Position numbers and translations under genes: made by a program. Shown here piece by piece: positions 12,874-17,015 of a stretch of DNA of 17,015 nt. The DNA comes from Candidatus Brocadiaceae bacterium (GTDB lineage: Bacteria; Planctomycetota; MHYJ01; JACQXL01; CAKKQI01). The notes beneath the pieces are model-generated. The model saw only the letters and a program-made list of their open reading frames with translations, had not been told where the DNA came from and did not search any database. Location of the stretch: NCBI GenBank assembly GCA_919901895.1, contig CAKKQI010000387.1:1-17015 (forward strand). The letters run 5' to 3'. Within the stretch, counting starts at the first letter, position 1, and every line of letters starts with the position of its first letter.

Positions 12874-14271
12874 TTATTCTTTATCGTAATCAACATCATA
12901 TTTTAAAATAAGTAATCGCGGGGTGCCGCCCCGGAGTATTTTAGCCATTAATTTTTTTTCCCGTTTTTCATCTTTCGTAATCTCTTCGTAAAGTTTTTTG
13001 ATATCTTCCAGACCGGTGAGCGGCCGGTTATCAATTTCCAGGATGATGTCGTGTCCGCGGAAGCCGGCTTTTTCGGCGTTCCCGGGATATTGAACGCCCC
13101 GGATATAAACGCCTTTTTTATGATAATAATAGAGGTCCGGGTCGGCGAATTCATTGATTTCCTTGACGGTCAGATCCCAGCGTTTGCAGTCAAATTCTTC
13201 GCCTTCAACCTTACCTTTTTCCCGGGGGGTGATTTTAACGAGACTGATTTTGCCGTTGCGTTCAACTTCAAATTCGGCCGGTTGGTTTACCGGCAAATCG
13301 CCCAGGAACCAGCGGATTTCCGGTAGGTTCGTATCATAAACACCGTTGGTTTCAAGGTGGTTGACCTTGAGGATTAAATCGCCGATCTGGATACCGGCCT
13401 TGAGAGCGGGCGAGTCTTTATCAACACTGGATACCAAAACGCCGGTGTCCCGGTTTAAAAAAGTTTCTTTGCGGAGGTCGCGCAGGGGTTGAATTTGCAG
13501 TCCGGTCCAGGCGCGTTTAATCTCGCCGTCTTTTTTCAGGTGTTCCACTACCCGTTGAGCGGTATGACCGGGTACGGAAAAAGCCATATCGCCGCCGAAA
13601 AATGAGCCCAACGTATTAATTCCGACAATTTTCCCGTCCGTATTAATCAGCGGTCCGCCGGAATTGCCCGGATTGATGGAGGCATCGGTTTGAATCCAGA
13701 GACTATATTCGCTATAGTCGTCAATAAACCGTTCGGCATTACCGACGATACCCAGACTGACGGAGCGTTCAAATCCCCAGGGGGCGCCCAGGGCCATGAC
13801 AAAATCACCTGCTTTCAATTTACCGGTTAGGCTAAGGCTTGAATTATTAAATTCGGCCCAGGAAAACACTTCTTCAGGTTTGGCCGGTTCAATTTTAATC
13901 AGGGCTAAATCGGTATCTTTATCGCGGCCGATGAGTTTAGCTGAAAGCATCCGCCGGTCATACAGAATGCATTTAATCCGCGTGGCTTTTTCCACCACGT
14001 GGTTATTAGTAACCGCGTAACCGTCCGGACTGATGATGACCCCGCTGCCTAAGGCCTCCCGTTGTTTGCGTTCGCCCCGTTCGTATTCTTCAAAAACGAC
14101 CTTAACGCAGACCAGGGCCGGAAAGACTTTTTCCTTGGCTGTTTCAATGATTGACTCAAAATCGATGGAACGGGATTGACCTTTCGGATGGTCCGGTTTT
14201 TCAATCTGGTTGCATTTGAGATTTGACAGGCAACTTAATAGGACCATTGTCCAGAGTAATTTTTTTTTCAT
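12874..14271 (-). CDS. HtrA/Deg-type serine protease lipoprotein with two PDZ domains
   Basis: A 465-residue envelope protease. The N-terminus has a lipobox LLSC, with Cys14 as the likely lipid anchor. The trypsin domain (about 40-260) keeps the full triad: His91 in TNNHVV, Asp121 in DTDLALIK and Ser204 in GNSGGPL. PDZ1 (about 270-355, with DSPALKAGIQIGDLILKV) and PDZ2 (about 375-465, with GNAEKAGFRGHDIILEID) follow. Such proteases degrade or refold damaged envelope proteins. GGAAG lies upstream of the ATG, and a TTGACG-N16-TATAAT promoter lies at 14312-14339. It is the first gene of a three-gene run with the degenerate paralogue and the DUF4870 protein. Confidence 0.94.
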   Translation of the reverse strand: MKKKLLWTMVLLSCLSNLKCNQIEKPDHPKGQSRSIDFESIIETAKEKVFPALVCVKVVFEEYERGERKQREALGSGVIISPDGYAVTNNHVVEKATRIKCILYDRRMLSAKLIGRDKDTDLALIKIEPAKPEEVFSWAEFNNSSLSLTGKLKAGDFVMALGAPWGFERSVSLGIVGNAERFIDDYSEYSLWIQTDASINPGNSGGPLINTDGKIVGINTLGSFFGGDMAFSVPGHTAQRVVEHLKKDGEIKRAWTGLQIQPLRDLRKETFLNRDTGVLVSSVDKDSPALKAGIQIGDLILKVNHLETNGVYDTNLPEIRWFLGDLPVNQPAEFEVERNGKISLVKITPREKGKVEGEEFDCKRWDLTVKEINEFADPDLYYYHKKGVYIRGVQYPGNAEKAGFRGHDIILEIDNRPLTGLEDIKKLYEEITKDEKREKKLMAKILRGGTPRLLILKYDVDYDKE

Positions 14272-14296
14272 AGAATATCTTCCTTCCCCTAAAAAC

Positions 14297-14308
14297 GTAA
14301 ATATTTAC
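14297..14308. promoter_or_regulatory. Palindrome GTAAATATTTAC at the protease transcription start
   Basis: A perfect 12-bp palindrome just downstream of the -10 box, covering the expected start of transcription. This is a usual place for a repressor operator. The AT-rich core could also be chance. Confidence 0.35.
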
Positions 14309-14311
14309 ATT

Positions 14312-14339
14312 ATTATAATAAGGAATAATAAGACGTCAA
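14312..14339 (-). promoter_or_regulatory. Strong sigma70-like promoter of the HtrA operon
   Basis: On the minus strand TTGACG (14334-14339), a 16-base spacer and TATAAT (14312-14317). The leader to the ATG at 14271 is about 35 nt and includes a ribosome binding site. Confidence 0.75.
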
Positions 14340-14498
14340 GCAAATTAACTTTAATTTTCAGCGGTGTTTTACAAGAGGTAGGATAAGAGAAAAAAAAATA
14401 TGGGAATTTAAATATTCTACTTGATTTTCTCTCTTTTTATAATAAACTACTCAGTAAATTAAGAAAAGATAGGCCGGCCGGTTTGAATAGGAGATAAA

Positions 14499-15065
14499 AT
14501 GGGTGAAGATACGCTTATATTTTTCGTGGCAGTGGGTTTTATTATAATGGCCTTCGCCGTCATTTGGATCAGGATGCCGGCAAGAAAAGAAAGGATAGGG
14601 CCTTTCAGTGCTCTACCAAACACAGCAACCAACCCCGAAAAATTTGTTACAATTGCAGTGTTTGATAATTCTACAGCAGCAAATTTTTATAAGAGTCGGC
14701 TTGAAGCCGAAGGCATTGACTGTTTTATTGAAGATGAGCATATCGTTAATATGTACTGGTTTTATTGGAATGCGGTGGGCGGAATAAAACTAAAGGTAAA
14801 AGAATCGGATATCCAAAAGGTAAAAGAAATATTATATGACAAGACTACGTCAACGGAACCAATATCTGATGAGTTTCCCGTTACTGAAGGATTTCATTGC
14901 CCTAAATGTAATTCAACCTCGGTATATTACGAGAAACTTAACCGCCGTCTTAGTTTTCTCGCCGTTTTATTAGTAGGTATCCCGCTTCCTATTCCCAAAC
15001 GTAAGTGGCAACGCAAAAGTTGCGGTTATGAATGGAAAGCCGATAAGACTTTCTTGCGTCAATAA
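14499..15065 (+). CDS. DUF2007-domain membrane protein with a defective zinc ribbon
   Basis: A 188-residue protein. An N-terminal TM helix (about 6-26) is followed by a DUF2007-like domain (about 48-112: VTIAVFDNSTAANFYKSRLE, GIDCFIEDE, GGIKLKVKESD), which is proposed to bind a signal or metal. The C-terminus has CPKCNSTSVYY (Cys134, Cys137), a hydrophobic hairpin (LSFLAVLLVGIPLPIP) and KWQRKSCGYEW. In a normal ribbon the third ligand would stand where Arg172 (CGC at 15012-15014) is found; only Cys175 remains. A single T-to-C change of TGC would explain it. AGGAG lies six bases before the ATG. It is convergent with the next gene. Confidence 0.82.
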   Translation: MGEDTLIFFVAVGFIIMAFAVIWIRMPARKERIGPFSALPNTATNPEKFVTIAVFDNSTAANFYKSRLEAEGIDCFIEDEHIVNMYWFYWNAVGGIKLKVKESDIQKVKEILYDKTTSTEPISDEFPVTEGFHCPKCNSTSVYYEKLNRRLSFLAVLLVGIPLPIPKRKWQRKSCGYEWKADKTFLRQ

Positions 15066-15074
15066 GAGAAATCA

Positions 15075-15091
15075 TTTCATCTTTGATGAAA
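15075..15091. terminator. Hairpin between convergent genes (TTTCATC-TTT-GATGAAA)
   Basis: A perfect 7-bp stem with a 3-base loop, ten bases past the plus-strand stop. The T-rich run on the plus strand begins only about 18 bases later, so it is a weak terminator candidate. Confidence 0.35.
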
Positions 15092-15108
15092 CCTAACGGC
15101 AGATAAAA

Positions 15109-16194
15109 TTATTTTTTCTTTTTGTCTTTATTAGCCGGTTGGGATTCCCGGAATTGTTTAGCCAGTTTGGCATCCAGAATGAAATTAGCGATTAACTGGT
15201 ACATTGAAGAGTTGCCTTTAAGGTCATTATGCCCCAGGTTCTGCATCGCAAAATGGCTGGCCACATACAGCATCACGCCCTTACCGCCCCGGTTTACGAG
15301 GTAATCTGATGACTCTCCTTTATATCCCGAAAACAGCGGATTATAACCACCTTTTCCGTCCACGGTCCAGCAGGCGGCAATCATATTAGTTTTATATTTT
15401 TTAAGCATAGCCGCATCACCCACAATTAGGACCGTTACATCATCTGGTTTGACTACCTTAAAGGTCTGGAATTCGTCGTCCAACACCCATTTATAAACCG
15501 CATCTGCTTTAGGAAAAACATCCCGCAAAAAGATATGGTTTTTATTTTTCTCAAAAGGCTGGACCGAAACTTCTTCGGTATATTCTGATGGACCTGATTC
15601 CGCGTTGATGTGTTGAGATCCCTGGACGCCGGTTTTGATGTATCCGTTCGCCACATGGGGGATAACGGTGGCCAGACACCAGTCGGTGCTAAAGAAATAA
15701 CCACCCTGGGCGACAAAATCTTTAATTTTAACTAAGCCTTTTTTATCAACTCCGCCGGTAACGCAGTTACAAATAACCGCTGCTATTTTCTGGAAATCCT
15801 GGTCTCTTACTTTTTCCCGTTCCACCAGCGTATAGGGAATCTCTAACGCATCCAGCACATCCTGGACCCGGTCGTAATATTCGCTCGGATTGTTCCATTT
15901 TTTATCACCCTGAATGACCAGTATTTCTTCGGGCTTAACTTGTTTAATGGTGATATAATCTGTTTTACGCTGGACGGACATAGTTTTAAGAACGTCCCGG
16001 GCCGGGGCATCGCCGCCGCCGGTTTTTTCCGGAACATTATTCTTTTCATCCAGCGGCTGGGCCTGGACCGGATTCAGCCATAGGCTGATCCGCCTCTGGT
16101 GGAAATGGTTCGGTAATAATAAGCCACCGATGATAAATAACAAAGTGATGGTAAGACCGGTTAGAGTCAATAATAAAAAGTTATTCTTTTGCAT
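15109..16194 (-). CDS. Membrane-anchored protein with an amidotransferase-like (DUF4159-like) fold
   Basis: A 361-residue protein with an N-terminal TM helix (about 6-27) and a Pro/Gly-rich linker. Residues about 85-345 alternate strands and helices in the style of type-1 glutamine-amidotransferase-like or ThuA/DUF4159 domains: PEEILVIQGD, VQDVLDALEIPYTLVE, KIAAVICNCVTGG, IKDFVAQGGYFFSTDW, then VMLYVASHFAMQN near the end. The usual nucleophile-elbow Cys is not clear (ICNCV is the nearest), so it may only bind. Similar proteins occur in planctomycete genomes without known function. The tail is Lys-rich. GGAGG five or six bases before the ATG fixes the start, and a promoter lies at 16228-16256. 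The family name is tentative. Confidence 0.68.
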   Translation of the reverse strand: MQKNNFLLLTLTGLTITLLFIIGGLLLPNHFHQRRISLWLNPVQAQPLDEKNNVPEKTGGGDAPARDVLKTMSVQRKTDYITIKQVKPEEILVIQGDKKWNNPSEYYDRVQDVLDALEIPYTLVEREKVRDQDFQKIAAVICNCVTGGVDKKGLVKIKDFVAQGGYFFSTDWCLATVIPHVANGYIKTGVQGSQHINAESGPSEYTEEVSVQPFEKNKNHIFLRDVFPKADAVYKWVLDDEFQTFKVVKPDDVTVLIVGDAAMLKKYKTNMIAACWTVDGKGGYNPLFSGYKGESSDYLVNRGGKGVMLYVASHFAMQNLGHNDLKGNSSMYQLIANFILDAKLAKQFRESQPANKDKKKK

Positions 16195-16227
16195 AACGAC
16201 CCTCCATAAAAATTAGTGTCTATAATA

Positions 16228-16256
16228 ATATTACACCGAAATGGAAAATAATGCAA
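16228..16256 (-). promoter_or_regulatory. Promoter of the amidotransferase-like gene
   Basis: On the minus strand TTGCAT (16251-16256), a 17-base spacer and TAATAT (16228-16233), about 30 bases upstream of the ATG. Confidence 0.5.
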
Positions 16257-16280
16257 CTATTTTATTCTGTTAGAGATTAG

Positions 16281-16324
16281 AAACGGTCGTTTTGATGGAT
16301 CAGCCAAAACAGACGTTTTTTTTT
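16281..16324 (+). terminator. Orphan terminator-like hairpin
   Basis: AAACG (16281-16285) and GTTTTG (16289-16294) pair with CGTTT (16314-16318) and CAAAAC (16305-16310) around a 3x3 internal loop. A run of nine T (16316-16324) overlaps the 3' arm. No plus-strand gene ends nearby, so it may belong to a lost gene, a small RNA or an insertion remnant. Confidence 0.4.
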
Positions 16325-16451
16325 AACCTAATCCAGTCAAAGAATGATTATCTTAAAGGGCGTCGGAAAAACAACCTATCTCTAACGGAGTTTTAAATAC
16401 GAAAGTCTGGAATTTTGGAAAAAATGCATTATTTAGATAGCACTGTATTTA

Positions 16452-16570
16452 GAGCCGATCCTAATATTAATTTTTCGGGTAGCGTCCCGCCTTGTGCGGG
16501 ACAAACCGGAGCGGGACACAAGGTCCCGCGCTACGTCCTGGCGTAAAACAGTGGTTATTAGGATAGGCTC
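16452..16570. repeat. Palindromic element with twin hairpins inside 15-bp inverted repeats
   Basis: The outer arms GAGCCGATCCTAATA (16452-16466) and TATTAGGATAGGCTC (16556-16570) are reverse complements at 14 of 15 bases. Inside, GTAGCG (16479-16484) pairs with CGCTAC (16529-16534). These enclose two tandem hairpins, GTCCCGC-CTTGT-GCGGGAC (16484-16502) and GCGGGAC-ACAAG-GTCCCGC (16511-16529), with complementary loops. It has the look of a small non-coding mobile or MITE-like repeat. No target duplication was identified. Confidence 0.55.
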
Positions 16571-16630
16571 TTAATCCCGTATCCGTCATATGAAACGCGG
16601 AAAAGGGTAGACAAAATTGCTTGAAGACCT

Positions 16631-16816
16631 TTGTTACCGGAAGGAATAAAACACTGCTCATTAAGAAGCATTCAACTAAAGTTAATAAAGATTGGCGGAC
16701 GGTTAATCAAACATGCGAGATATTATTGTTTGTTATTAGCCGAGACTACTATTACCGAGAAGATGTTTTCTGGATTGCTGGCTAATATCCGGCGGTTATG
16801 TCCAGCCACGGGCTGA
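16631..16816 (+). pseudogene. IS1380-family transposase, 3' remnant
   Basis: About 60 codons ending TGA at 16816 read as the C-terminal end of an IS1380-type transposase: LRSIQLKLIKIGGRLIKHAR, then YYCLLLAETTI and EKMFSGLLANIRRL. In intact elements the last part runs as (T)LR-x-(R/K)LIKIGAKVV(R)HARY, a phenylalanine-rich strand, then RRLF...ILxRI. The open frame is interrupted by a TGA at 16622-16624 and there is no catalytic DDE core upstream, so about 85% of the gene is missing. The frame has no credible start. I recognise the family from residue patterns only. Confidence 0.62.
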
Positions 16817-17015
16817 CATACAGGAGCAGACTAAATTCATAGGTGAAATGTTGTCTAAAAAGAGGGGGGAATTACCCAAGTGAACCAAAATATTCCTCGG
16901 CTAATGTATCGTGATAGAATTTTAGAGAAACATTACGATTTTTGTTGACTCAGAAGCGACCTTGTAATGACCCCTTAAAGTCAAGACATTTTTAGGCGAT
17001 ATTTAAGATAGTCTC
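16817..17015. other. No gene seen
   Basis: This stretch has stops in every frame. It probably includes the right end of the decayed insertion element, but no inverted-repeat end could be matched to a left end. Confidence 0.5.

Noticed and set aside
14438..14443. TATAAT as -10 of the DUF2007 gene
   Set aside because: TTGATT (14421-14426) is only 11 bases away and no other -35 fits, so no promoter was called.
16467..16661. 64-residue minus-strand open frame
   Set aside because: It is mostly made of the palindromic repeat and lies opposite the transposase remnant; no start context.

Overview
The window looks like chromosomal DNA from an uncultured bacterium, most probably of the Planctomycetota (PVC) group. 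The best evidence is a planctomycete-type ECF-like sigma factor directly upstream of a membrane-anchored Ser/Thr kinase with zinc ribbon, coiled coil and TPR. Supporting signs are many lipoproteins and PDZ proteins and abundant short GC-rich palindromic repeats. Phylum assignment is an inference from protein style. There are no rRNA or tRNA genes and no CRISPR array. Most genes lie on the minus strand.

Layout. 1-263: the 5' part of a secreted, TPR-like protein (minus), with a leader whose two sequence blocks recur near 3.1-3.2 kb. 264-705: non-coding, with a palindromic repeat, a long imperfect hairpin, a 12-C tract and an operator-like palindrome. 706-1614 (plus): HEAT-repeat lipoprotein, convergent with a short secretin-domain protein (1620-2807, minus). 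2808-3474: non-coding apart from a 33-residue single-TM small ORF under the duplicated leader, followed by nested inverted repeats. 3475-6417 (minus): sigma factor then Ser/Thr kinase. 6460-7151 (minus): an AT-rich HEPN/MNT nucleotidyltransferase toxin-antitoxin-like pair, overlapping by 4 nt. 7186-9846 (minus): pyruvate, phosphate dikinase with a strong and almost leaderless promoter. 10018-14271 (minus): a three-gene envelope cluster of an intact HtrA-type lipoprotein protease, a degenerate HtrA-like PDZ protein and a DUF4870 membrane protein. 14499-15065 (plus): DUF2007/zinc-ribbon membrane protein. 15109-16194 (minus): membrane-anchored protein with an amidotransferase-like fold. 16195-17015: promoter, an orphan terminator-like hairpin, a 119-bp palindromic element and the 3' remnant of an IS1380-type transposase.

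How parts may work together. The sigma/kinase pair is a probable signal-transduction unit. The HtrA cluster is probably an envelope quality-control operon in which a catalytically dead paralogue accompanies the active protease. HEPN/MNT looks like a recently acquired module inserted between housekeeping and signalling genes.

The most unusual signal is a family of CCCGAT-N3/4-ATCGGG mini-palindromes. It has one intergenic copy (3385-3402) and three in-frame copies inside the kinase gene. Two of these appear to add about 8 residues to loops of the catalytic domain, much as Rickettsia palindromic elements do. A second palindrome family may have entered the neighbouring pseudo-protease gene in the same way.
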